64,000 nucleotides of DNA from Trichosporon coremiiforme (lineage: Eukaryota; Basidiomycota; Tremellomycetes; Trichosporonales; Trichosporonaceae), in assembly GCA_039545355.1 (NCBI GenBank), contig BCJJ01000023.1:683362-747361 (forward strand). The letters are read 5' to 3'. Each line of letters begins with the position of its first letter. Position 1 is the first letter of the stretch. The notes beneath the pieces were generated by a model. It ran no database searches and was not told the origin of the DNA. It worked only from the letters and a program-made list of their open reading frames with translations. A program made the translations under genes and the position numbers. Below are positions 1 through 12,582 of this stretch, one piece after another.

Positions 1-2085
1 GTCGCGATCCAGCACGCTTGCGACGAGTCGAAGGAGCGCGCATGGGCTTGACAGGCTGTTGAGCGGCTACGATGGTGTCCTCGTTGCGAGGGTGCATCTG
101 CGTAGCAATCGATCGCGAAGAGAAGAGAGTTCGGATGAAGGGGTTGTTAGATCCTTGAGCGTCCGGTACGTGGGTAGGGCCGGTCGCGGACCCGCGGAGA
201 AGACGGAGGATGTCGGCACTGGTCTCGTTGGCGTTGCGGTCAGTGAATCCTTCAACACTGTATGTGACAGGACCGCCGTAGTGGTTGACGGTGAAGGAAG
301 CCGAGCCCGTGCGGTCCATGTTACCAACCGCGAAGGACGAGTGTCCAGTGTAGCGCTTCGCCATGGCGTCGAGCATCTGGTTGTCCGTCTTCTTCTTCTT
401 ACTCTGGTCGTCCGCGATGGCGATGAGACCAGTCTTGGGATCCGTAAGCATCTTGAGGCACTCCGTGTTATCGAAGTAGGGAATGCGGTCGAGAGGCATC
501 TTGTCCGCTGCCGCCTCAGCCAGCGGCGCTTCGTGGATGCGTTGAAGGGTCCAGTTGTGCTGCTTCTCAGCCGCGAAGTTGAAGCAGAACTGGTCGATCG
601 AGTTGATACCAAGAGTCGGTCCGGCATTGTTCTGCTGTCCGGGGAGGTCGAGAATCGCGATGAACGAGCCGAAAGAATCCTTACAGAGCTTCTGGTTAAG
701 GTGCTCATTGAGCCAAGAGAAGAGGAGCGAGTACAGAGTACGCGCAAGCTCATCCCGGACGGCCTCGGCGCCCTCAACGTCAAGGAACGTGGTGCACACC
801 TCCTTGCGCACGAGAAGCGTCTTGAACGAGAAGATCTCTGCGAGGGCGTTCTCATGGACGCCGAGGAACTCAGCGACGATGGAGAGAATGTCCTCGTTCA
901 GGACGAGAGCACCCTCGTGCAAGGCGTCATCTCCAGAGAACTGCAGATTTCCGATGTGGAGAATGCACGCAAGAAGCTGGCAGACCTGGGCGACAAGTCG
1001 GTTCGACATTCCAACCGCGCGGAAAGCCTGCTTCAGCTGGCGGAAGCGCTCGCGGTCGCTAGCACCTGTCCTGCGGGCGCGCGACTGGAGGTAGTGGTAG
1101 TCGCCCTCGTTTCCTAGCCTCAAGTGCTGGCGCTCCTCGCCGTCGATACCAGCGCACAGGTAGTAGAAGACATGGAAGTTGCGCTCGCCGCTTGCCGGAA
1201 CCTGGCTCACTCGAGATCGCTCAAGGTAGTATTCGATCGTCTTCAGTCCCTCGAGACGTCCGCGGTCGGTGAACTGGAGCTCGGTGTAGTTTCCGTATCG
1301 GGAGGCATTGTCGTTGTGAACAGTGTGGGCGTTTCCGAACGACTCGAGGATGAACTATTCTTGTCAGCTGAGCTCTTGGGCCCATGCACCTACCTCTGCG
1401 TTCGCGATCTGGTTTCCGATTTTGTAGCCCTTCTTTCCGTGGGGAGCGACGGAAACCTCGGAAACGGCCTTGATAGCCAGTCGACGCATTTCCGACTTGC
1501 CAGAACCAGTGGCACCGCTGTGGATGGTCAGCCAGGTCCAGACCCTGTTCACGTTCAGTGTAACGACAACCGGAGAGGCGGCTCTCAGGCTCAACGACGG
1601 CGTTCACACCAGACCAATCGCAAACTCACCTCATGAGGATGATCTGGTCTTGACCCGTCCGGCGCATGTTGTAGTATGCATTGAGAGTGGTTCGGAAGAT
1701 GTGTGGTCCGAGGGACTCTTTGCCGCCCGGCTGGCCGACGATATCATCACCTGCTGACTGGAAGTACTCCTTGACGTAGTCATGAAGCGATGCGTCGCTG
1801 TTAACGGGCAGCGCGGTGAGAGGATTCATAGAGACGAGCGCCGAGTCGGACACGGCGGTGTAAGGCTGAGAGGTCCCATAGCGTTCACGAAGTGAGGCGA
1901 TGATCGTGTCCTCGGCGATAGAGGGGAGTGCACTAAGCATAGTTAGCAGTGATCGGTGCATACCGTAGGCGTGTCGCGGCTGAATACGCGGCGACGGAAT
2001 GGGCTCACCAGAGGTCGCTGATCCCCTCGAAGCGAGTCGAGAAGCGCTTGTTCTGGCCCCCGCCCGTAGGCCTTAAGGACGACAT
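1..2085 (-). CDS. Class V chitin synthase, N-terminal myosin-motor part (partial, runs off left edge)
   Basis: Cell-wall chitin synthase whose N-terminus is a myosin-like motor; only the motor part lies in the window. Coding exons on the minus strand are 2085-2009, 1932-1630, 1517-1394 and 1354 to beyond position 1, and phases agree at each junction. The start reads MSSLRPTGGGQNKRF. A Walker A loop GATGSGKS (about residues 128-135) is created exactly across the second intron. Further on come NDNASRYGNYTELQF (switch I-like) and ILDLPGQQ (switch II-like). The segment then continues through NWTLQRIHEAPLAEAA and SFAVGNMDRTG, typical of fungal chitin-synthase motors. Retention of the P-loop points to class V rather than class VII, which usually lacks it. 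The catalytic GT2 domain is expected left of the window. Motor identity is clear; the class V call is family knowledge. Confidence 0.9.
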
Positions 2086-3076
2086 GTTGAAGGTGGTAAG
2101 TCCTAGTTGTTTTGTTGTTCGTGAATCGCTCGACTTCGCGTAACAGGGTTTGTTTGGTTAGGTGAATAAACGAGTTCGGGAGTCGAGCCTGCTCTGCGGG
2201 CGTGTGGCCTTCAGAGTTCGGCGTTGGCCAGTCGGGCCAAAAGACGTGAAGAAAGAAGGAGAAAGGATAAAGAAAGAAGGGGGTAAGGAGAGAAGGAGAA
2301 TGAGCAAATAAGCAGTGATGAGTTGGAAGAGGAACAGGAGTGGCATGAACCCAAACCCATCGATATTCGCACCCCGAGGGCTGTGCTGCGCGCGCCATGC
2401 GACAGAGCCGACGAACCAACGGCTTAGCAACCACCCTATGCACTATTCATGCTCGTCAGCCGCGCCGAGATATACTAAACATTGCATGCATTGCTCGGTG
2501 CAGAAAGAAGAGATAGCATGCATGCTTGCATGCATGCGTTGGAGGACACTGCGCGGGGGAGGGAAGACATGCACGGAGAAAAACAACGGTGGCTTTGCTT
2601 TGCTTTCGCTTGTCACGATGCGGGGCGCTAGGAACAGACGTATGTAAGGATCTCCAGGTTTCAACTTGGGTACCAGAGCAACGCATTGCAGTGAAATTCA
2701 CGAACCCTGGACAATTGATGGACAACGCCGACTACTGACTGTAATGGTGGGTGACCATTAGCGGTGGGTCGTATGCGTTCCCACCGTAACCTGGCGACTG
2801 CGTACCCCCCAAGCACTCAGACCGAGAACGCGAGAATCCGCACCGCAGTGGCGAGGAACGACACCCAGCAACCCTGGACTCAACCACAACCCAGTTATCA
2901 GCCTAACACGTGGTTGAGTTATGTGATCCCCACTTTAAATCCACCAGCCATGAAGCCGGGGCTAGCCCCGCAGCCCTCCGCCCCTTCATACGTTATTGTT
3001 GCCTTCTTCTCTCTTCCAACTTTCCACTTCATCTCGTTCGTCTGTCTCCTGCCGTGTGCAAGACCCCTGTCTTAAA
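2086..3076. other. Divergent intergenic region between chitin synthase and SR-protein gene
   Basis: No gene supported. It must hold the promoters of the two divergent genes. It contains one short palindromic repeat (2516-2537) and pyrimidine-rich DNA just before the SR-protein start. Confidence 0.6.
2516..2537. repeat. Palindromic GCATGCATGC repeat pair
   Basis: Two copies of GCATGCATGC are separated by TT, and each copy is built from overlapping GCATGC palindromes. It sits between two divergent genes, so it could be a paired binding site or simply a short tetranucleotide repeat. Confidence 0.8.
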
Positions 3077-4520
3077 ATGGTACGTGTACCTCCTCTTTGC
3101 CGTCTTTCCGAGGCTGACGGGTCCCAGCAAAACCGCACGTGAGTCGGAGTAGCGCACGCGATGCCTTCTATTGTTTTCCTGGCGAACATTGCGGCCGGGC
3201 AATGAGGGAAGGGTCGACGACTAACCACCCGCAGTGTTCTCTACGTGACTGGCTTCAGCCCCAACCTCCGCGCCCGGGATCTGGCGTGGGAGTTCGAGCG
3301 CTTTGGCCGTCTCGTCCGCTGTGACATCCCCGCTCTCAAGAGCGCCTCCTCATCTCGTAAGTAGCCGTGTTCCCTCTCTTGCATCGCGGACACCACTTTG
3401 GTTGTTGTCTTCATCCGGTGCTTCTATCCACTCCATTCTTTCTCTTTTAGCCCCTTGAGTAGATCCCTCATGCCCGTCTTGCTCAGCGTGAGCTAGGTCC
3501 GTCATTCTTCCTTCAAACGGTACGGTCCAGCGATCAAAAGCGTGGAGCGAGTTTGCCTCGGGCAGGAACGGATACAAGGTCTCAAGACAGGCACACTGGC
3601 GCAAACGTCATCCAGCCTCCGTCCCAAGTTCTCGAGCCGAGAGGCGATTCAGCCGCGGGCCTCGCGCGAGCGCCGGCTGTCCGCGACAACGGCGCGACGA
3701 CGAGCACCCCTCACGAGAAAGCTTCCTCCTTAAGACCACTCTTCCCGCGCGTGCACCGAACATCGAGCGAAAGCGGCGAAAAGCGTGCGAAAGCGACAGC
3801 GAATCGTTTGCTTCTCCTCGAGGAGAGTCCGCTAGCATCCACTACCACACCACCCAAGTTCGAGCGAGCGAGGACCCATTGCGAGCGAGCTAGCGAGGAC
3901 GACGACGACCCGACTGGAAACAGTAAGAATTGCGCAGCTCACCCCACACAGCTTTCGCCTTCGTCGAGTTCCGCCGTGAGGACGACGCCGAGGACGCCTA
4001 CTACGACATGCACGGCCGCACCATCGACGGCCGTCGCATCACCGTCCAGTGGGCCAAGCGCCCGCCCTCGGCTGCCTGGCGCCACGAGGAGTGAGTACAT
4101 GATGTCTTCCCGACGCCGTAGGTGGAGTCCGGGATGACTAGCTAAGCGCTTTCTGGCTGCTGAGCTGACGTCAGCTACCGCCGCGACCGTGGCCTCTCTG
4201 ACCGCGCGCGCTCTCCCCCTCGCCGCCGCTCGCCGAGCCCTCGCCGCCGTTCTCCCAGCCCGCGCCGTGACGAGCGCGCTGACCGGGAGTACGAGCGCGA
4301 GCGCGACAGCGGGCGTGACAGCCGCGACGAGCGTGACGAGCCGCGCGGCGATGAGCGCCGCGACGAGCGCCGCCGCTCCACGACCCCGCCCCGCAGGGAC
4401 GACCGTGACGGGCGCGACGACGACCGCCGCGATGACCGCAATGACCGCGACGAGCGTGACGACCGCCACGACGACGACCGCGACCGCGACCAGGGCGAGA
4501 ACGAGCGCCGCGACGACTAA
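3077..4520 (+). CDS. SR-type splicing factor (RRM plus RS/RD domain)
   Basis: Serine/arginine-rich RNA-binding protein expected to act in nuclear pre-mRNA splicing. Exons are 3077-3079 (the ATG alone), 3128-3138 (11 nt), 3235-3356, 3952-4090 and 4175-4520; joined they start MQNRTVLYVTGFSPNLRA. A single RRM fills residues about 5-80, with RNP2-like LYVTGF and RNP1-like FAFVEF. The C-terminus is SR/RD-rich with repeated SPSPRRR blocks followed by long RD/RDE dipeptide runs. Size and layout fit small SRSF2/SRSF3-like proteins. Two oddities stand out: the first coding exon is only the start codon, and intron 3 is 595 nt in a genome of roughly 40-60 nt introns. SR genes elsewhere autoregulate through such long introns; that role here is inference. 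Which SR orthologue it is cannot be decided. Confidence 0.85.
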
Positions 4521-5618
4521 GCGGCCTTCCTCCCCGCACTCAAGGTGCGCAGGTGCGTCCCATATGTCCTTCTGGCCGTAGTATAGCAGCTCAGCTGCTC
4601 AGCTGCAAAGCGCCCGTACGTAATAAAATATCTCTCAGTATGCAATGGCGGCTTGCTACGTTGTCTTCGGCGCTTCGCGTCATGCACGCGAAGGAGCAGC
4701 TTACATTGCTCCGCACACTGTTCCGCTCGCGTTGGCCCTGCGCGGCTCCTGCAGCCTTCGGACGATCGACGATCGGACCCGAAAGCTGGTGTCGCTGGAA
4801 TGCTTCTGCGACATCCCACCCTGCTCTAGCCTCCAGTGACGTTGGAGTCTGATCTGGACGTTTATTGCCTGCCGCCTGCTTCTGCTAGCGCCTTGCGTGG
4901 TTGACCTGGGGTGTCTATCGTCAACAGCGTCATCCTCAGAGAAGGTCTACTTGGCAGCCTTGCAAGCCCTTTTCAATGAGTGAGTTGAGTGAGAGTCCTT
5001 CGAATGCGTCGAGTAAGCAAGGTCCAGTGCTCCGGCCGAGAGTGCAGTGTACAAATGTCCATTCACGTCGGTCGGTACTGCTGCATTTCGCGTGTTGGTG
5101 GAAACAAGATAGTGGGAGCATGTGTTTGGGAGGGGGCATACAAAAACGTTACTACTGGTACTTGGCACCGGCAAAATTGGCTTCGTTGCGCTGCCTCTAG
5201 CCACTGTCCTTCGTCTTACCCTGCCTTCCCTCTGTTTCGCAAGAGTTTGGGAGGGGGAGGAGAGAAGGGGGAAGAGGTTGGTATTCTATCTGCAAAAAAG
5301 GGGGGGACGAAGAAAGGGAGACGTTTCGCCAGGGCTCGCGCTGAGGCTAGGTGAGGCTGACGCCGTTTCAATCGCGGTATCGTTGTGGGTTTTGGTCTTG
5401 CGACGAAGAGTGGTCAGTGGAACGACCTGGGGGTTGCTGGTATCGAATCTTTAAACTGGGGAATCTGGTTTACACAAAAAAGAGATAAGCAAGTCAAGGT
5501 TCGTTTGAACAACCCAAGATTTGTCGCCAGTGGCGTCAAGATGTAGACCGTAATTTGGGCCGAGTCGCTGGGCGAGTCGGATTTAGAGTTGGAGGGCGTG
5601 GACGAGCTGCGAGCTAGT
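4521..5618. other. Convergent intergenic region, no gene seen
   Basis: This lies between the 3' ends of the SR-protein gene and STE12. It probably carries both 3' UTRs. A short A/G homopolymer stretch lies near 5293-5305. No coding signal is visible. Confidence 0.6.
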
Positions 5619-8048
5619 TCACATGGGGGGAGGCTGCTGCTGCCAGCTGTTGTTCGGGTCGACGGCCTGGTCGCCGTGGTACTCGTCCTCGGCCTTGGCG
5701 ACCATGGGGGCGCCGTTAACGTCGACACCGCCGTTCCACTGCACCTGCTGTGGCGGGTAGTACTCGCCCGCCTGCTGGCCGCCCTCGACGGCAGCCGGCT
5801 CAGAGTAGACGTAGCCCTGCGTGCCCGAGACGTTCGGCATCGAGTTGACCATGCCGCTCGCGGCGGGGGCGGGGGGAGGACCCATCGAGCCATAGTTATA
5901 CGAGCCGCCACCACCGTGTGGTGTCAGGGAGCGGTAGCGCATGGGCTGTTGGGGCGGGGTGAACGAGGGTCCGACGGACGAGACGCTCGGCGCGTTCCAT
6001 GCATTGGGCGGAGGCATCGACAGCCAGTCGGGTGGAACCGTCGTCGAGCGCTGCGGCGCCTGCATGCCGCCGTAGTACATGTTGTACTGTGCGTTCGGGC
6101 TAAATGTCAGCGCATTGCCACAAGGTGTTTCATGTTTCAACAACGGGATTTTTCACCGCCTTGTCGCAATATTCAACTCACTCAACGGGAACATGCGATA
6201 TCATGCCATCAGCCGGCGCTGGTGACTGCGTCGGCCAGCGGCGACCCAGATAAGGCGGTGCGCTTAGCCGCGAGTCCTCGACCGTCTCGCTGCTCGAGCG
6301 GGGTGGCTCGTCCTTGCGGTGCAGGCGTAAGTGCTGCAGCAGGTTGTCTTGGCGACTGAACGCACGCGAACAGAGCTTGCAAGCGAACGGACGCTCCTGC
6401 GTGTGCGTTCGGATATGGCGCTTCAGGTGCTCTAAGCGCTTGAACGGTCTGCGACAGAACTCGAAGACGCAGACGAACGACTTCTCCTCGGTGGCGCCGG
6501 CGTGAGCGGCTTGGGGGGCAGCCGTCGATGCGGTACTGCTGTTGGCAACATCGGCTCCCGGTGCCGGTGAGTCACGGACAGACTCAGTCTTGTGCTTCTT
6601 CTCGTCTCCGCCGACCGTGGAGACTGCCGTTCCGTCGCGCTTGGCCCTCTCCTCCTCATCCTCAGGAGCCACCGACTTTGAAGGAGATGAGCGCTTCGAG
6701 CGCGTGCGCTTGCGCTTGTACGCCGAGCTTCCCTCAAACATCGTCACGGTGAACTGGGGTAATCCCCCTGGCCCGGTTTGGTACTGGTCGGCGGTTGGCT
6801 GAAAAAAATCAGGAATCGGTCTGCCAGTGTTGGGGTCGATGTTGCCGACACGGCCAGCCCACATGCTCTGCTCGACCGAGCCGTCCATGGGACGTCCATC
6901 GTAGGCCATGTTGGGGTCGATGCTCGACTGCCTCGATCCCTCCGGACCCATACCTCCGGGCATCATGTGGGCAGCATTGGGAGCGATACGTGCCTGCAGA
7001 GGGTAGACCTGGTCCTGAGATAGTATCAGCGTCTGTGCAAACAGGATATCGGTTATCCCAAGGCACTAACTAGGATAGCCGCCTCCATGCCGCGGTTGGT
7101 ACCCATGAACTGCTCGTAGAGACCACGGCGCGGGTCATACTTGAAGCTGCGAGCGGGCTCGCCAACGACGACTGATGTCGGCTCCTGACCGGCCTTCTCG
7201 CGCTTTAAGTCACGCTCAAGCGCATCGAGGAAGAGACGGTCGTGCGGGACGGAGAACCAATAGAAGACCTTCTGTTTCTTCTGGGTGCGGATGCACCCAT
7301 TGCGGAACAGGAAGTCGAGGAAGGCAGACCTGTAGCGTCAGCCGGAGTGTTCCGTGGGAGTATCTAATCAACATCTGAAACTCACTTAGGCTCCTCGAGA
7401 CAAGCATCAACACCAGGCTTAAGGTTACGAAGATCGGAGAAGACACCCTCCTCCCACTTCTTGGTGTGCTTCACAGGGCGACCGAATGCCTCGAAACGGA
7501 AAAGAAGAGCGCGAACTGGATTTGATGAGCAAACATTCCTCAGCCAAACTCAAAACTCACCGATGTCAGTGCCCGTGATATGGTAAAGGCCGTTCCAGAG
7601 CACACATGCAACGTCCTCGCCGTTCGGAAGTCGGAACTTGGAGAGATCAGGAAGATGCTGCATGTCAGTTCATCTTCACGACCATAAGCAGAAACTCACG
7701 CTCTGAGGAAGCGTAGACCACTTCGTAGGAGCGGTAGCAAGGAACTGTGATGTCAGTAACCCTGACGATGCGCGTCGCTTACGAAAAGCAATCTGCAGAG
7801 CAGCTCAACGCGAGCCGTCTCGGAGTCAGTCAGACGCCGTGGGACGACGTCCGCGGGGGGCGGAAGGGGGTAGAGAATGGCTTCTTCCATACCGGGGCCT
7901 CTGAGGATCGTCAGTGACTGGTGCATCTCAGCACAGGGCGGCCTCGCGTGTCACGCCCATCACGATACCCGACTCGCTCAACAACACGAAATACGCACTC
8001 CTTGTATGGGGCGTGATAAACCTCTACTTCGGTGGGACCACCCAGCAT
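5619..8048 (-). CDS. STE12: Ste12 transcription factor (STE domain plus two C2H2 zinc fingers)
   Basis: Transcription factor at the end of the pheromone/filamentation MAP-kinase pathway. Eight exons (8048-7999, 7900-7783, 7744-7700, 7657-7562, 7516-7386, 7329-7071, 7014-6182, 6099-5619) give 670 residues with consistent phase. The STE DNA-binding domain covers roughly residues 40-180 and includes [19 protein letters not shown] and [19 protein letters not shown]. Two C2H2 fingers follow at about residues 413-465, with Cys/His near 415, 420, 433, 437 and 445, 448, 461, 465, joined by a THTQERPFA linker. A basic KRKRTRSKR stretch near residue 333 may be a nuclear signal. The C-terminus is Pro/Gln-rich. 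STE domain plus fingers is the usual basidiomycete form; ascomycete yeasts lack the fingers. The first exon rests on a GTGCGT donor and is less sure than the rest. Confidence 0.93.
6126..6139 (-). promoter_or_regulatory. Tandem pheromone-response elements in the last STE12 intron
   Basis: On the minus (coding) strand the intron at 6181-6100 contains TGAAACATGAAACA, two abutting copies of TGAAACA, the yeast Ste12 binding site (PRE). Being inside STE12 itself, it could serve autoregulation. Function is inferred from the yeast consensus. Confidence 0.45.
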
Positions 8049-11000
8049 AGTTGTGCCTGTACCAGGCAGGTAGGTGGTGGGCAAGATTGCGAAAGTAGTA
8101 GCTATGATGGCGGCGGCTACTCGGTCGTAGCTCGAAACTCGGCGATGGCGTTGAGAGGGCTGCCGGGAAGTCGAGAAAGCGGGAGATAGGTCCCAGTCAG
8201 AGGGCAGACGGTCGACTGAGCAGTGCGAGAAGTGATGGAGAGGAGCGTTCGGTTAAGACTTTGCCTTGTTGACGATGGGGATTTCGAAGGAGAGTCTAAG
8301 CCGTAAGGACTGGTGTGGTGTGGTGAGACGATGCGGAACCTGGTGTGTATCGACAGGAAGCGCGTTCGAAGTCACAGGTGGAGTCAAGGGTTCGCGATTA
8401 GTTGGGCGGCGACGATGTGGTTGTCGGGGCTGATGGAGGTTGCAGGGTTGTGGTTGTGACTGTGTGTGGGGTAGAATGACGAGTGGTCGATGATGTCGAT
8501 GAGAACGAGTGATTGATGATGAGAGGGGAAAAGTGGGAGGAACAGGATGAATTAGGGATTGGAGTCAGAGAGATAGATGTAAGATGTTGGAGAGAGGAGA
8601 GTTCGGAGGATGAGACGTGTGAGGACGTTGTGGAAGGCGTTGTTGGAGGAGGAGGGAGGAGAATGGGGAGGAGGGCTCGGGGCAGAGGGGATGCGACCTT
8701 GTTGGAGGAAGCAGCCTAGCGGCCCAGAGCTAGGAGTGGATGGAAAGATGGATGGTTAGAGAAAGGTGAAACGTGTTCCAAAGGAGAAAAGGCTGAGGAA
8801 TATTAAGATGCTGGGCGACAGGGGACGGGCCGGTAGACAATCTTTACAGGCAGTAAGGCTCTGCAGCGCGGGCTGGGCGGACGAGCAGAGGACGACCAGC
8901 GGACGCCGCGCGCCAGAGACGCAAGGGGTTCGGACAGCGCACTAGGACCTAAGGGCGCAGAGAGGGACAGCGAGGGACGCTTTGAGGGTTATGGGTTACG
9001 TGTGTTATGTGTCGTGTAAGAGAGCGCACGAGAAGGACGCCAGCGCGCCGGCGAGACGGAGGGTACTGAGGGTACGGAACACCCAGGACGCAGGATCGCA
9101 CGCCAGAGGGAGGCGAGGGGAGACGGGCAGAGGAGACAACTTGATGCAAGACGCAGCAATGTCTGGGTCGTCTGCTCTGCACTGCAAGACGAGCCCAGCG
9201 CAGAGGCCTTGCATAGGGCACGGGCAGGGCCAGGGGTGGGTGTAGCGTGTACCATGTCAGAGAAGATGCCTCCGGCCCTGGGCCCTGCTGCCTCAGCCCG
9301 CACGCGAGCCCCACAGCGCCAGGCGCAGCGCCCAGCGCCCGACCCCGGCCATGCAGCTCTCAGAGACATGCAGGCAGCAGATATACTCCCGGCATCCGCC
9401 GATGCACTCGATGTGCAAGTCGCGAGTCACGGATCACGGATCGGAGGTCCAACACGTTCCCAGAACCCGGAAGCAGACGAGCAGAGCCTGGCCACTTGTC
9501 GCCTGCGTCTCGTCTCTCGTCTCGCACATCTCGTCGTGCCGTGCGCGGCTGTCTCGTGTCACGACCTGTGGTCCTGCGTCCTGCGTCCTGCAGTCTCGCG
9601 CGTCGCTGCGCTGGAAGCATGACAGCACACATGCCCGGCTGCCCCGCCCTTGGGTCCCTCTCTGGCTTGTGCAAGCTTCTCGCTGGCTCCCTTGGGTCCC
9701 CTGTAAGGTTTCAGGTGCCACGTTAACCTCAAATGTGACGGGTACAGGCATTCTGTTCAATCCTTGTGCCTAACCCCGTCTGCGACTGCCGACAATGTGG
9801 GTTAATTGGGTTTAGCCGGGTGTGTCCCAGCGTGCCCCAGTACTTCCGGGCACGTTCCATGTCGTATGTGACATAGAATCTGGTCCGAATGACCTCTGCC
9901 ACGAGCGGCTGTACGGCATCGCCCATCTTTCTTGTTTACATCCTCGCTGCCCCTAGAGCTCCGAGAGGCCGAGAGTTTGCACTGGTGCACTGCATGCCCC
10001 TCCAGCCGGAGCCAGCCTCATCCTCCGCTAGCATGTCCAGCCTCCGGTATCCGGAGGATTGTCCCGCCGCACTTTTGCTCGCGCGCAGCGCCGTGAGGCC
10101 GCGAGGCGGGCTTGAAGGCCGCGTGGCGATGACACGACGTAGGGCAGGCAGGGGTCAGCGACGAGGGCGACGAGGGCGGCCAGCACGGGCATCTGACCAT
10201 CACCTATGAATATCGCCCTGTCTAACGATCCTGCGACCCGGTGCTGTCTGACTCGGTCTGATACAAGAGCGCTGCAGATGTGCTGTTGGCACTGACCGCT
10301 GCGCTGATCTTTGACTGCCTAGTCTGGTCAGTTAGCATTGCATTGTTTCCGGCCTGTCTATTCAAACCCGTAACCCGTTCCAATACCGTAGGGCAATACA
10401 TGCGACATGCTAAATGCGACGCATGTGCTGCTTGCGTGCACAGGCTGTAAGGTCTCGCTATGAGTAATGGCCCGCGGGGCGTCAGCAGGAACACAGGTCC
10501 TGGGGTGGATCCATTCAGATTCAAACTCTACTCGAGGCGAGAACCTGATCCTGCGACTTTCCAGATTGGCCAGATTAGCTCGTCCGCACAGCGCCATGCA
10601 GCGCCGGTACAGTGGAGACGCATACAGACGCGTCGGTTGGGTAATGCACCAGAGCTTGAATCCCTCGGAAGAGTGGGTTACGACTCCTGCTGACATCTTG
10701 CCACAACCAGCAATGGCAGCTTGGGTTCGAAGCGAGGCAGCAGTTCTCGTTCCGGTTCGTGCGTCCTACACGGACATCGAGGCCGACGACGACTGCTGCT
10801 TGCGGGCAGACAGCTCTGGAGGGATCCAGCGGAGCACGCGGAGCATTAATGCCTAGCTCTTCCTCCGTCAATTACGTGCTAATCACGTGAATTGCAATAC
10901 GAGTCGTACATCACTTCTACCGTTACTACGTGAGTTCAGATGAATCGCTGAATCGAAAGTTGATGAATAGGCGTAGCTGTTCTCGTAGCTGTGGCACGCC

Positions 11001-12582
11001 CAGTGTAGTTGGCATGCTTTCGAATATTTCACTCTGAAACGGTTTGACTTAATAATATGCATACATTCCCAGAATCTTGTTTCCCACCATTCAGACAAGT
11101 ATTCAGCACAGGTCGCTGGAGACGGTTGGGTTCTTCGAGAAGCTAGGAGGCTAGGAGGGGAAGAATCGGGCGCCAGTCCGAAAGGAGGTCTGCTCGCGAC
11201 CAAACAAGGAAGAATGTGCAGCGTCCGTGGGCGTGCGAGGCGTGAGTCAGTCGCTTTGGCTTTGTTCTGTATGATCTGTTTGTGATCTGTGTGTGATCTG
11301 TGTGACGAAGCACGAAACAGATGCGCGGCACACGGCAGACGCGAATCATGCGTGAGTCAACGAGATTACATATTGCAAAGTTTCCGTCGAAACAAGGAAA
11401 CGCTATCAATCCCACAATGCTTGGCCCATCTCCCGGATGGATGGGCACCAGATCTCCTGTGGTGCCGGGAGGCTTGTGCAGCGGGCAAGATGCTGCCGCA
11501 TCGATCGGAACATCAGTAGACGTTGCTCTTGTTGGCCCATGGGCGGTCCAAGGATAGAGGAGGGCGATGGCCTCGGAAACGCCCCGTGTCAGATCTCTTG
11601 GCGGAGGCGCCAAGGTGACGCTTCAACGCGTTGCCAATCGCTCGGGGTTCAGTTTCAAAGTGTAGTCCACGGGCACGTGATTGTCCATCGCATAGCCGTT
11701 TAGAAGCTATCAATCCCAGGCGCTCGGGCGTCCGCTCCGAGCGTTTCTTGTTTGAAAGCGGCGGTTTCGCAGGATCCTCAGGATCCAGAGTCAGGTCCGT
11801 CGGATGTCAGGTCATCAGGTCAGGCTGGTTGAAATGGCCAGGACACCCGGGACTTTGCTGCCTCTAACATCGCACGCGCTCCCTCTCACTCGCACTTCCA
11901 CTGTTGTATAAGACGTTGTTCCGCTGGCCCGCTTCCCCGCGATCGCCCGGTGGTCCGCTGACACTGCGGGCAGCTTTCTTGCGCTCCTGCTTGCGTACAA
12001 CACTCCGACAGTCAGCTAAGGCTCGATCGAGCCGGATCTGATCTCCAGGTGAATCGCGGAGCTCTGGGAAGCAGGGGCCCACCATAGTCACCCAGGTCGC
12101 CTCAGGCCCACCGGAACTGGAGGACCTGGGAGGGCGGCAATCCCCAAGGCAACCGGCACCTTCGCAGGGTTTACCAAATTCGCATAACTCTGCTCGAGAC
12201 TCAGCTACAACCTAACTCTGGCCGTCGCATCCGCATGGTTGCACGCATGGTTGCTTCCGGACATCTTGCCACGTGCACACACGTCATTTCTCTCTGAAAT
12301 CCGGTCGCTTATCGTACTTCCACTGAATGCAATCACTGAGCCAGCGTCACCAAGGGTAAGACCCAGTCTGGGCAGCCCAGTCAGGTTGTCACCGTCACGC
12401 AACCTCCACCAGCCCATGCCACTGTAAGCGCTAGCCGACCGACCCACGTCTTTCAGCTCTGAGATCTGGCTGTTGGCTTGGCTCTGGCGAATAACACCGG
12501 CGAACATTCGCGACACCACCACTGACCGACCCCGGCCCTCGACTGATAGCAGGTCCATAGGGACCGAATCCGCTTTCTGGCT
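8049..12582. other. 4.5 kb gene-free region upstream of STE12 and APP1
   Basis: This is the largest clean gap in the left half. I see no frame with coding character and no coherent intron chain. A purine-rich tract runs about 8513-8690, next to the STE12 5' side. It may be a long STE12 control region or hold an untranslated RNA; nothing in the sequence decides this. Confidence 0.55.

Noticed and set aside
59..1117. Long plus-strand open frame over the chitin synthase
   Set aside because: The minus strand encodes a clear myosin motor in the same DNA.
4189..4581. Thr/Ala-rich open frame over the SR domain
   Set aside because: It is an out-of-frame reading of the Arg/Asp/Ser repeats in the last SR-protein exon, whose true frame continues the RRM.
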